A DNA stretch of 64,000 nucleotides from Tautonia marina. GTDB taxonomy: Bacteria > Planctomycetota > Planctomycetia > Isosphaerales > Isosphaeraceae. The stretch lies in NCBI RefSeq assembly GCF_009177065.1, contig NZ_WEZF01000025.1, positions 46,372 to 110,371 on the forward strand. The letters are read 5' to 3'. The notes beneath the pieces are model-generated. The model saw only the letters and a program-made list of their open reading frames with translations. It did not search any database and was not told the DNA's origin. Each line of letters begins with the position of its first letter. The first letter of the stretch is position 1. The position numbers and the translations under genes were made by a program. Positions 22,214 through 31,249 of the stretch are shown piece after piece.

Positions 22214-24667
22214 ATGACGCGCGACACCGATCGTTATCCGCACATCCGCTGGTTCGAGGAGCTGGGGATCGACGACGTGCCTCTGGTCGGGGGCAAGAAC
22301 GCCTCGCTCGGCGAAATGTACCGAGCGTTGGTCCCTCAGGGAGTGCGAATCCCGAACGGGTTCGCCGTGACGGCCGAGGCCTACCGGGCCTTCCTCACGC
22401 ACGGACACCTTGAGGGGCAGATCGCCGAGCAACTGAGCGGACTCGATACGAATGACCTGGAGGACCTCCGTCGCCGCGGCCACGCCATCCGCCACGCGAT
22501 CCTCGCGAGCGACTTGCCCGGAGACCTGGAGCGTGCGCTGGTCGAGGCGTACGGCCAACTGGCCGACCCGAACGGCCCCCCGCCCGACGTGGCCGTCCGC
22601 AGCAGCGCCACCGCCGAGGACCTGCCCGACGCCAGCTTCGCCGGCCAGCAGGAGACGTTCCTGAACGTCCAGGGGCACCGCGCCCTGCTTGAGGCCTGCA
22701 AGCGCTGCTTCGCGTCCCTCTACACCGATCGCGCCATCTCCTATCGCGTCGACAAGGGATTCACCCACGAGAACGTCGCCCTTTCGGTGGGCGTGCAGCG
22801 CATGGTTCGGTCTGACCTGGCCGCCTCGGGCGTCATGTTCTCGATCGACACCGAGACCGGCTTTCCCGACGTTGTGCTCATCAACGCCTCCTACGGGCTC
22901 GGTGAGAACGTCGTGCAGGGCTCGGTCAACCCGGACGAGTACTCCGTCTTCAAGCCCACGCTCAAGCAAGGATTTCGGCCAATCCTTCAGAAGACGCTCG
23001 GCTCGAAGGAGTTCAAGCTGGTCTACGATGTCGGCGGCACGCGGATGACCCGAAACGTCCCCGTTCCGCCCGAAGACCGTGCGCGGTTCGCCATCGACGA
23101 CGACGACATCCTGACCTTGGCCCAGTGGGCCTGCATCATTGAGGACCACTATTCGGACAAGCGCGGTCGCCCGACGCCGATGGACATGGAATGGGCCAAG
23201 GACGGACGCACCGGCGAACTCTTCATCGTCCAGGCTCGTCCCGAAACGGTCCAGTCGCAGAAGCGGGCCGATGCGCTGGAGGTCTACCGGCTTGGCGGTC
23301 AGAGCCGGGTCCTTGCGACCGGCCGGAGCGTTGGTGAGAAAATCGGCCAGGGGCCGGTTCGTGTCGTCAAGGATGCGCACCAACTGCACCAGTTCCGCGA
23401 AGGGGAGGTGCTGGTCACCGACAAGACCGACCCCGACTGGGAGCCGACGATGAAGATGGCCGCGGCCATCGTCACCAACCGGGGCGGTCGCACCTGCCAC
23501 GCGGCGATCGTCAGTCGAGAACTGGGCCTGCCGGCGATCGTCGGCACGGGCAACGGCACGGAGGTGGTCCATGACGCCCAGGAGATTACCGTCTCCTGCG
23601 CCGAGGGGGAAGTCGGCCGCGTCTACGAAGGCGTGTTGCCCTTCCAGGTGCAGCGCATCGACCTGGAGGAGCTGCAGCGGCCCCGAACCCGGGTCATGAT
23701 GAACGTCGGGAACCCGGAGGAAGCCCTCCGCCTCTCGATGATCCCGAATGATGGGGTCGGCCTGGCTCGCCTGGAGTTTATCATCGCCAACGCCATCAAG
23801 ATCCACCCCGTCGCCCTGCTGGAATACGAACAACAGGAACCGGCCGTACGGGCCGAAATCGATCGCCTGACCGTCGGATACGGCGACAAGCCACAGTACT
23901 TTGTCGACCGGCTGGCACAGGGCGTGGCGATGATCACGGCGGCCTTCGCTCCGAAGGATGTGATCGTACGACTGAGTGACTTTAAGACCAACGAGTATGC
24001 CGATCTGATCGGTGGACGAGCCTACGAGCCGAGTGAGGAAAACCCGATGCTCGGCTTCCGAGGGGCCTCTCGCTACTACGACCCGCGCTATCGTGACGGC
24101 TTCGCCCTGGAGTGCCGGGCGATGAAAAAGGTCCGGGACGAGATGGGCCTGACCAACCTCAAGCTCATGATTCCCTTCTGCCGGACCGTCGAGGAGGGAC
24201 GCAAGGTCATCGCCGAGATGGCCCGACACGGTTTGGTCCAGGGTGAGAACGGGCTGGAGGTCTATGTGATGTGCGAGATCCCCAGCAATGTAATCCTGGC
24301 CGAGCAGTTTGCCGAGGTTTTCGACGGCTTCTCGATCGGTTCGAATGACCTGACGCAACTGGTGCTGGGTGTCGACCGCGACTCGGAAATCATCGCCCAC
24401 CTCTTCGACGAGCGCAACCAGGCCGTTACGACGATGATCGCCCGGGTGATCCAGGCCGCCAGAGCCGCGAGGCGCAAGATCGGCATCTGCGGTCAGGCAC
24501 CAAGCGACTATCCCGAGTTCGCCCGCTTCCTCGTCGAGCAGGGGATCGACAGTATCTCGCTCAACCCCGACGCGGTCCTGAAAACAACCGTCACCATCCT
24601 GGAGGCCGAAGCGGAACTGGCCGATCGTGCACAGGTTGATCGACTGCCGGCGGCCAGCGCCCCCTGA
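22214..24667 (+). CDS. ppsA: Phosphoenolpyruvate synthase (pyruvate, water dikinase)
   Basis: An 817-residue PEP synthase: pyruvate + ATP + H2O to PEP + AMP + Pi. The N-terminal ATP-grasp domain has VGGKNASLGEMYR and AVRSSATAEDLPDASFAGQQ. The central swivelling domain has the phosphohistidine His429 in GGRTCHAAIVSRELG. The C-terminal TIM barrel has DGVGLARLEF, FKTNEYADLIGG and Cys759 in KIGICGQAPSDYP. Length is normal for the family. AGGAGG lies 7 bases before the ATG. It could return pyruvate from malic enzyme or from reverse PFOR to gluconeogenesis. Regulation through leader module D about 700 bases upstream is possible. Confidence 0.95.
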   Translation: MTRDTDRYPHIRWFEELGIDDVPLVGGKNASLGEMYRALVPQGVRIPNGFAVTAEAYRAFLTHGHLEGQIAEQLSGLDTNDLEDLRRRGHAIRHAILASDLPGDLERALVEAYGQLADPNGPPPDVAVRSSATAEDLPDASFAGQQETFLNVQGHRALLEACKRCFASLYTDRAISYRVDKGFTHENVALSVGVQRMVRSDLAASGVMFSIDTETGFPDVVLINASYGLGENVVQGSVNPDEYSVFKPTLKQGFRPILQKTLGSKEFKLVYDVGGTRMTRNVPVPPEDRARFAIDDDDILTLAQWACIIEDHYSDKRGRPTPMDMEWAKDGRTGELFIVQARPETVQSQKRADALEVYRLGGQSRVLATGRSVGEKIGQGPVRVVKDAHQLHQFREGEVLVTDKTDPDWEPTMKMAAAIVTNRGGRTCHAAIVSRELGLPAIVGTGNGTEVVHDAQEITVSCAEGEVGRVYEGVLPFQVQRIDLEELQRPRTRVMMNVGNPEEALRLSMIPNDGVGLARLEFIIANAIKIHPVALLEYEQQEPAVRAEIDRLTVGYGDKPQYFVDRLAQGVAMITAAFAPKDVIVRLSDFKTNEYADLIGGRAYEPSEENPMLGFRGASRYYDPRYRDGFALECRAMKKVRDEMGLTNLKLMIPFCRTVEEGRKVIAEMARHGLVQGENGLEVYVMCEIPSNVILAEQFAEVFDGFSIGSNDLTQLVLGVDRDSEIIAHLFDERNQAVTTMIARVIQAARAARRKIGICGQAPSDYPEFARFLVEQGIDSISLNPDAVLKTTVTILEAEAELADRAQVDRLPAASAP

Positions 24668-24818
24668 TCGGTCACCTTGGTCACGGGCCGCCACCCAATC
24701 GAAGAGCGCTGGGGAAGATTTCGACTGATCGAGCCCCGTTTTGAGGCCGCGACCATCACGCCCCCGCCGACTCGCCGACTGAACCCAATCCCTCCGGACC
24801 TGAGGGGAGGCAAGTGCG

Positions 24819-26024
24819 ATGGACGAGATTCTTCTGGAGCAAACGCACGATCCCCCCATGGGCCAACGCCCGGTCGAGTTTGTCGAGCGCAAAGGGCTGG
24901 GTCACCCCGACTCGATCTGCGACCACGTCATGGAGGCCGTTTCCGTCGCGCTGTGCCGTCTGTACCGCCAGGAGGCGGGCCGCGTCTTGCACCACAACGT
25001 CGATAAGGGGTTGTTGATCGCTGGCCAGACGGCACCCCGGCCCGGCGGTGGAGTGGTCGAGGCGCCGATGCGGATTGTCCTCGGCGACCGAGCGGTGAAG
25101 GTCTGGGCGGGCCGGTCGCTGCCGGTCGACGAGCTGGCGGTCGCAACGGCCCGAACCTGGCTCCGCGAGCACCTGCGCTTCGTCGACCCCGACCGCCATG
25201 TCACCTTCCAGCCCGAGATCCGGCCCGGGTCGGCCGAGTTGCAAGGCCTGTTCGAGGGGGCAGTGCCCACAGCCAACGACACTTCAGTCGGCGTCGGCTT
25301 CGCCCCACTGTCGGAGGTCGAGCGGCTGGTGCTGGAGGCCGAGCGGTGGCTGAACGACCCGGCCACCAAGCAGACCTGGCCGGAGGCCGGCGAGGATGTC
25401 AAGGTCATGGGCGTTCGGCGTGGTCGGACGCTGGAGCTGACAGTCGCTGTCGCATTCGTCGATCGGTTTGTCACCGACGAGGCCACCTACTTCGGGCGTA
25501 AGGCAGACCTTGAGACTGAATTGCAGGGCCACCTGGCCGCTCGGCTCGAAAGGCTCGATGGTGTCGCGGTTCGGATCAATGCGCTCGACGAGCCGGGCCG
25601 GGGGGTGGGAGGAATGTACCTGACGGTGCTGGGGACGTCGGCCGAGTGCGGCGACGGCGGCGAAGTCGGTCGGGGCAATCGGGTCAACGGGCTCATCAGT
25701 CTGGGCCGACCGATGACTCTGGAGGCCGCTGCCGGAAAAAACCCCACCCGACACGTGGGCAAGATCTATCACCTCCTGGCTCATCGGATCGCAGGGCGAG
25801 TGTTCGACTCGATTAAACCGGTCGAGGAGGCGACGGTCTGGCTCTGCAGCCGGATTGGCCAGCCTCTGGACCAGCCCTGGTGCTCCTCGATCCGTGTCTC
25901 CCTGGCGACGGGTGTCTCCGCCGAGGACGTCGCCGATCCGATCCGCGACCTGGTCCGAGAGGAGCTTGCAGGGATCGGCCCATTCGTCGATCGCCTGGTA
26001 CAGGGCGAGCTGCCCGTCGCTTGA
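24819..26024 (+). CDS. S-adenosylmethionine synthetase, archaeal type
   Basis: A 401-residue methionine adenosyltransferase of the archaeal class (AdoMet_synthase, PF01941), not the usual bacterial MetK. Signatures are VEFVERKGLGHPDSICDHVME near residue 20, GSAELQGLF and NDTSVGVGFAPLS near 150, DEPGRGVGGMYLTVLGTSAE near 255, and GRGNRVNGLI with LEAAAGKNPTRHVGKIYH near 285-315. It makes AdoMet from methionine and ATP. GGGGAGG precedes the ATG. Most bacteria carry only the bacterial form, so this copy is likely a transferred or second enzyme. The tail of the gene is followed at once by an IS66 remnant. Confidence 0.92.
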   Translation: MDEILLEQTHDPPMGQRPVEFVERKGLGHPDSICDHVMEAVSVALCRLYRQEAGRVLHHNVDKGLLIAGQTAPRPGGGVVEAPMRIVLGDRAVKVWAGRSLPVDELAVATARTWLREHLRFVDPDRHVTFQPEIRPGSAELQGLFEGAVPTANDTSVGVGFAPLSEVERLVLEAERWLNDPATKQTWPEAGEDVKVMGVRRGRTLELTVAVAFVDRFVTDEATYFGRKADLETELQGHLAARLERLDGVAVRINALDEPGRGVGGMYLTVLGTSAECGDGGEVGRGNRVNGLISLGRPMTLEAAAGKNPTRHVGKIYHLLAHRIAGRVFDSIKPVEEATVWLCSRIGQPLDQPWCSSIRVSLATGVSAEDVADPIRDLVREELAGIGPFVDRLVQGELPVA

Positions 26025-26049
26025 GCCTGGGGAACGACAAGGCCCCGGC

Positions 26050-26450
26050 AAGCGATCCCGATCATCGCCTGATCCGCCAGCAACAGGCGGTGATCGAACG
26101 GATGCAGGGGCGCCGCGATCGCCTGATCCGACGCACCTTCGCCCCCTCCAACGAGAAGGAAATCCCCAACCAGCGTTTGCTCTTCGACGGCGAGCCAAGC
26201 ACGCCCCCGTCCCCACCGGCTTTAGCCGCACCCCGAGCTCGAACCGGGCACGAGCGTCATCACGCTCCAGTGAACCCGCCTCGCGTTGAAGTCTTGCGCG
26301 ACCAGCCCGACGTGGAGAAACCCTGCCCGGAGTGTGGCGTCAAACGGTCATGCGTCGACGATGTGACGAGCGAACAGCTCGGGTCAGCCTCCGCGTCCTG
26401 GTCCACACCCGGCCGAAAGACACCTGCCGAAAGCGGAGACTTCAGCGCGT
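26050..26450 (+). pseudogene. IS66-family transposase (TnpC) N-terminal remnant
   Basis: In one frame the translation reads IRQQQAVIERMQGRRDRLIR, then NQRLLFDGEPSTPPSPP, then VLRDQPDVEKPCPECG and DDVTSEQLGSA. This is the order in IS66 TnpC: coiled coil, LLLF, Pro-rich linker, zinc-ribbon Cys pair, EQL. A frameshift near 26385 moves the continuation (LRVLVHTRPKDTCRKR) to another frame. No catalytic DDE domain, no TnpA/TnpB and no terminal repeats are visible. It is a short decayed scar between the AdoMet synthetase gene and the first DUF cassette. Confidence 0.7.
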
Positions 26451-26568
26451 CTCTTTCTGCCCAGAGCCTTCTCAAGCCGGTGTCGTTCGTGAAGAATGGG
26501 GGAGGGTTTGGGCGCATCCCGTCGCGTTCCTTCTCTCGATTGAACTCTCCCTGCCCGAGGGCCTACGC

Positions 26569-29500
26569 ATGAGCCATCCACACGGACCCCGCATGGGGCC
26601 TGGACTCGCTCTGATTGTTTTTCTCTTCAACACGCCCTCATTCGTAATTGCTGATGAACCAACCGCGATCGAGTTCAATCGTGACATCCGACCGATCCTG
26701 TCGGAGAACTGCTTTGCCTGTCACGGTCCCGACACTCGGAACCGGAAGGCTGGACTTCGTCTGGACGAAGAGGAAGGGGCTAAGGCCAGGCTTCCAAGCG
26801 AAGGGTACGCAGTCGTTCCTGGCAACCTCGACGAGAGCGAGTTGCTCTACCGTGTCATCTCGGATGCCCCAGACGAACGCATGCCACCGCCTGCGACGGG
26901 AAAATCGCTGACCACCGAGCAAGTGGCTCTGCTGGAGCGCTGGATCTCCGAAGGGGCGGAGTGGGAACCGCACTGGTCCCTCGCGCCGATCAGGAGACAG
27001 GAGCCTCCGGAGGTAGACGAACCCGGGTTCGTGCGCAACCCGATCGATCGCTTCATCCTTGAAGCCCATCGAGCCAACGGCCTGGCGCCCTCGGCAGAAG
27101 CCGATCGAGTCACGTTGATCCGTCGGCTCAGCTTTGATCTCCTGGGGCTGCCGCCATCGACCGAGGAGGTGGACCGTTTTGTGAACGACTCGGGACCGAG
27201 GGCGTATGAGCGACTGGTCGACCGCATGCTGGCGTCTCCGCACTATGGCGAGCGGATGGCCATGTTCTGGCTCGATCTGGTCCGTTATGCGGACAGCGTC
27301 GGGTATCACGGCGACCAACCGGTGTCGGTGTCTCCGTTTCGAGATTATGTAATCAAGTCTTTTAATGAAAATAAGCGATTTGATCAATTTACGATCGAGC
27401 AACTTGCCGGTGACCTTTTGCCAGATGCAACACTCGAGCAGAAGATTGCGTCGGGATATCATCGACTCGGCATGATGAGCGCAGAAGGTGGAGTCCAGCC
27501 GAAGGAATACCTGGCAAAATACGCAGCCGAACGGGTCCGCAACGTGTCCGGCGCGTGGTTGGGCGTGACCATCGGTTGTGCGGAATGTCACGACCACAAG
27601 TTTGACCCATGGACGACGCGAGACTTCTACCGCATGGAAGCATTCTTTGCCGACATCCAGGAACGGGGACTGTACAGCGGGAGTGACTTTGGCCCCTCCA
27701 TGCCCGTGCCGACGGGCGAACAGGCAAAGAAACTCGCGGATCTCGATGCGAAGATCGCGGAGATCAATGCAATCCTCGACACCCCGACCCCCGAGCTTCA
27801 AGCAGCTCAGGCCGATTGGGAGGCGGCGGTCGCGCCCACCTTGGCATGGATGACATTGACACCCATTGAGGCGCGATCGACGAACGGATCAGAGCTTCAG
27901 GTGCTTGAGGATGGGTCGATCCTGGCGACGGGAGCCTCTTCGCCTCAGGACATCTATACCGTTCGGTTAAGGGCTCCGGATTCCTTGAGTGGTGTCGTGG
28001 CGTTGCGGGTCGAAGCCCTGCCAGACGACTCCTTGCCGGCAAAGGGGCCAGGACGTGCCGAGAACGGAAACTTCGTCCTGACCGAATTGAGTGTAGACCT
28101 GCAACGATCCCTGGATTCGATTCCTCAACCGCTGGTGTTCGAACGTGCAACGGCTACGTTTGAGCAAACGCAAGGAGCCGAGAACAACCCGTACAAGGCC
28201 TGGGCTGCGTCTGCTGCAATCGACCAGGATACCCAGGGGGCCAGCCTCGGCTGGGCAATCCTGGGAGAGGCTGGGTTGCCGAACCATGCGATCTTTGAAA
28301 CGGCAATCGACCTGACCATCGATGAAGATGCGGTGCTGACCGTCACCCTGGCTCAGAACCACGAAAATCCTCACCACACGCTGGGACGGTTCCGGCTCTC
28401 GGTTGCCGCTGCGCCTCGGCCGGTGAAGGCGCCGGGGATCGGGCAGCCAAGGCCGGTGAGGGATGCACTGATCGTGGAACCCAACCGGCGAGATGAGGAT
28501 CAGAAGGCGATTCTTGCCGCACACTATCGGTCAATCGCCCCGATGCTGGAACCGCATCGAGCGAAGTTGGCGACACTACAAGAGGAACGTGACACCTTGA
28601 ATGGCCAGGTGACGACGATGCTGGCAACGGTGTCGGTCCCACCTCGGACGATCCGAGTGCTGCCTCGCGGGAACTGGATGGACGACTCTGGCGAGGTGGT
28701 CTTGCCGGGCACGCCCGAGGTCTTGCCAGGTCCGGAAACTGCAGGCGACACGGAGCGGCTGAATCGCCTTGATCTGGCGCAATGGATCGTCTCGCCCGAG
28801 AACCCGCTCACCGCGCGGGCTTTGGCCAACCGGCTCTGGAAACTCTCTTTCGGCGAGGGGCTTTCTCGCACGATGGACGACCTGGGAAGCCAGGGAGAAT
28901 GGCCGAGCCATCCGGAACTCCTCGACTGGCTTGCCGCTCGCCTGATCGATTCGGGTTGGGACGTGAAGGATCTCGTCCGGACCATTGTGACTTCCGGAAC
29001 GTATCGGCAATCGTCCTATGCTTCGAATGACCTCCAAGACAAGGATGCGTACAACCGTTTCCTGGCGAGACAGTCTCGGTTTCGGCTTGATGCGGAACTT
29101 GTGCGAGACACGGCGCTTTCCATCGCCGGCCTTCTGACCAAGGAAATCGGAGGGCCGAGCGTGAAGCCGTACCAGCCGCCGGGTTACTGGTCCTTCCTGA
29201 ACTTTCCGACTCGGGAGTGGCAGAACGACACGGGCTTGCAACTCTATCGACGCGGACTCTACACCCACTGGCAGCGGCAATATCTCTACCCGAGCCTGCT
29301 CGCCTTCGACGCCCCGAGCCGCGAGGAATGCACGGCCGAGCGCGTCCGTTCCAATACACCGCTCCAGGCCCTCGTGCTCCTGAACGATCCGGCCTATGTC
29401 GAGGCCGCTCGGGCCTTTGCGGAACTGATTCTTCGTGATGGGGGATCGACCTCGGGGGATCGGTTGGACTGGGCATTTCAGCGGGCACTCTCGCGGTCGC

Positions 29501-29703
29501 CAAGGCCGGCGGAGCGCGAGGTCCTCCGTTCCTTGCTTGAGAAGCACCTTGCGGAATACCAGGCCGATCACGAGTCAGCAACAGCCCTGCTCTCGATCGG
29601 CTCGCGGCCCATCCCGGACGAGTTCGATCCGGCGGAACTGGCAGCGTGGACGAATGTGGCCCGTACCCTCTTGAACCTGCACGCCACCATCACCAGGAAC
29701 TGA
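26569..29703 (+). CDS. Secreted PSCyt1-DUF1549-DUF1553 haem protein
   Basis: A 1044-residue planctomycete protein. A signal peptide (LALIVFLFNTPSFVIA) ends near residue 29. A cytochrome-c-like PSCyt1 domain follows with haem motif CFACH at 48-52. Next are DUF1549/PSCyt2 (about 160-370) with a second motif CAECH at 337-341, an insert of about 340 residues with beta-sandwich character, and DUF1553/PSD1 (about 735-990; WIVSPENPLTARALANRLW). GAGGG lies before the ATG at 26569, and the open frame further upstream is IS66 remnant. The DUF1501 gene follows after 3 bases. The family is thought to be exported; its reaction and substrate are unknown. Confidence 0.9.
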   Translation: MSHPHGPRMGPGLALIVFLFNTPSFVIADEPTAIEFNRDIRPILSENCFACHGPDTRNRKAGLRLDEEEGAKARLPSEGYAVVPGNLDESELLYRVISDAPDERMPPPATGKSLTTEQVALLERWISEGAEWEPHWSLAPIRRQEPPEVDEPGFVRNPIDRFILEAHRANGLAPSAEADRVTLIRRLSFDLLGLPPSTEEVDRFVNDSGPRAYERLVDRMLASPHYGERMAMFWLDLVRYADSVGYHGDQPVSVSPFRDYVIKSFNENKRFDQFTIEQLAGDLLPDATLEQKIASGYHRLGMMSAEGGVQPKEYLAKYAAERVRNVSGAWLGVTIGCAECHDHKFDPWTTRDFYRMEAFFADIQERGLYSGSDFGPSMPVPTGEQAKKLADLDAKIAEINAILDTPTPELQAAQADWEAAVAPTLAWMTLTPIEARSTNGSELQVLEDGSILATGASSPQDIYTVRLRAPDSLSGVVALRVEALPDDSLPAKGPGRAENGNFVLTELSVDLQRSLDSIPQPLVFERATATFEQTQGAENNPYKAWAASAAIDQDTQGASLGWAILGEAGLPNHAIFETAIDLTIDEDAVLTVTLAQNHENPHHTLGRFRLSVAAAPRPVKAPGIGQPRPVRDALIVEPNRRDEDQKAILAAHYRSIAPMLEPHRAKLATLQEERDTLNGQVTTMLATVSVPPRTIRVLPRGNWMDDSGEVVLPGTPEVLPGPETAGDTERLNRLDLAQWIVSPENPLTARALANRLWKLSFGEGLSRTMDDLGSQGEWPSHPELLDWLAARLIDSGWDVKDLVRTIVTSGTYRQSSYASNDLQDKDAYNRFLARQSRFRLDAELVRDTALSIAGLLTKEIGGPSVKPYQPPGYWSFLNFPTREWQNDTGLQLYRRGLYTHWQRQYLYPSLLAFDAPSREECTAERVRSNTPLQALVLLNDPAYVEAARAFAELILRDGGSTSGDRLDWAFQRALSRSPRPAEREVLRSLLEKHLAEYQADHESATALLSIGSRPIPDEFDPAELAAWTNVARTLLNLHATITRN

Positions 29704-29706
29704 GTC

Positions 29707-31134
29707 ATGGACCACTCACTCTTCCGTCGACGAAATCTTCTCCAGACCCGTCGGGGATTCCTGGGCCGTGCAGCCTGCGGGGTCGGGAGTCTGGCACTGG
29801 CCGGATTGCTCCAAGGTCGCGCGGGGGCCATCGATCGAAGAACGGGAATTCTCGCGCAACCTCATTACCCGATCAAGGCAAAGCGAGTCATCTGGCTCTA
29901 CATGGCCGGCGGCATGAGCCACCTGGAAACGTGGGACCCCAAGCCGAAGCTCGCCGAACTCCACGGCCAGCCGATGCCGGAATCGATCACTGCGGGCCAG
30001 CAAATCGCGCAACTCCAGGGGCAAACGCTCAACTGCTTCGCGCCACAGCACCCGTTTCAGCGATACGGCGAATCCGGCCAGGAAATCAGTACGATCTTCC
30101 CACGGATCGGAGAAACGATCGCGGACGACATTTGCATTCTTCGATCAATGCACACCGACGCGATCAATCACGACCCGGCCCACACCTTGATGAACACCGG
30201 ATCGATGATCTCGGGACGGCCGAGCATGGGTTCGTGGCTGCTCTACGGCCTGGGAAATGAGATCGACAACCTTCCGGGCTATGTGGTGATGGTCTCGACC
30301 GGCAAGTACGGCCAGTCGCAGCCGATCGCCGCGAGGCAGTGGCACTCTGGCTTCCTCCCGAGCGAGTTCCAGGGGGTCCAGTTTCGAGGCCAGGGCGACC
30401 CGGTGATGTACGTGAAGAGCCCGCAAGGCGTCACCCCAGATCGCCAGCGCGACGTGGTCGAAGCCGTCGAGGCCCTCAACGCGATCGAAGCTGAGGCGGT
30501 GGACGACCCTGAAATCGCCGCGCGGATCAGCCAGTATGAACTGGCATTCCAGATGCAAACAAGCGTCCCCGACCTTGTCAATTTTTCGGACGAGCCGGCC
30601 CATATTCGAGAACTCTATGGCACCGAGGGAGGTGACGGCACCTTCGCATCGAACTGCCTCCTGGCCCGACGCCTGGCCGAACGCGGCGTGAAGTTCATCC
30701 AGCTCTATCACCGCGACTGGGACCATCATGGCGCGATCAAAGACCACGTCGCCGGAACGGCTGCCGAGGTCGATCGAGGCGTGGCCGCACTCGTGAGCGA
30801 CCTGAAGCAACGCGGAATGCTCGACGACACCTTGATTGTTTTCGGAAGCGAGTTCGGACGAACCCCAATGGCCCAGGGGAATGGCCGTGATCATCACCTG
30901 GCCGGATTCAGCATGTGGTTAGCCGGCGGCGGCATCAAGCCCGGCATCCACTTCGGCGCGACGGACGAGCTAGGCTATCACGCCGTCGAAAATCGCGTTC
31001 ACATCAACGATCTCCACGCAACGATGCTTTATCTTCTCGGCATCGATCACACGAAACTCACCTACCGATTTCAGGGCCGCGACTTCCGCCTGACCGACGT
31101 GGGGGGAAGCGTGGTTCAAGACATCCTGGCATGA
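29707..31134 (+). CDS. DUF1501 family protein, Tat-exported
   Basis: A 475-residue DUF1501 protein, whose fold belongs to the alkaline phosphatase/sulfatase-like group. The N-terminus carries a Tat-type signal (RRGFLGRAACGVGSLALAGLL). Conserved motifs are VIWLYMAGGMSHLETWDPKP, SMHTDAINHDPAH, HRDWDHHG, GSEFGRTPM and GRDHHLAGFSMW. The His/Asp-rich motifs would bind metals. It is coupled to the PSCyt1-DUF1549-DUF1553 gene, the constant partner of DUF1501. The enzymatic role is unknown. Confidence 0.9.
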   Translation: MDHSLFRRRNLLQTRRGFLGRAACGVGSLALAGLLQGRAGAIDRRTGILAQPHYPIKAKRVIWLYMAGGMSHLETWDPKPKLAELHGQPMPESITAGQQIAQLQGQTLNCFAPQHPFQRYGESGQEISTIFPRIGETIADDICILRSMHTDAINHDPAHTLMNTGSMISGRPSMGSWLLYGLGNEIDNLPGYVVMVSTGKYGQSQPIAARQWHSGFLPSEFQGVQFRGQGDPVMYVKSPQGVTPDRQRDVVEAVEALNAIEAEAVDDPEIAARISQYELAFQMQTSVPDLVNFSDEPAHIRELYGTEGGDGTFASNCLLARRLAERGVKFIQLYHRDWDHHGAIKDHVAGTAAEVDRGVAALVSDLKQRGMLDDTLIVFGSEFGRTPMAQGNGRDHHLAGFSMWLAGGGIKPGIHFGATDELGYHAVENRVHINDLHATMLYLLGIDHTKLTYRFQGRDFRLTDVGGSVVQDILA

Positions 31135-31249
31135 GCCAACCTCTTTTAAAAGAATTTTGAGTCTTTTGAAAGCTAAGGACGCCGGACTCCAGAGTCCAGA
31201 GCGATCACTCACTCTGCGAATCGATCCCGGGCCTGATCATGATTTCCCC

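Noticed and set aside
21878..24892. A 1004-codon open frame on the minus strand
   Set aside because: It is antisense to ppsA, which has complete motifs and a ribosome site. Long antisense frames are common in GC-rich DNA and this one has no family-like sequence.
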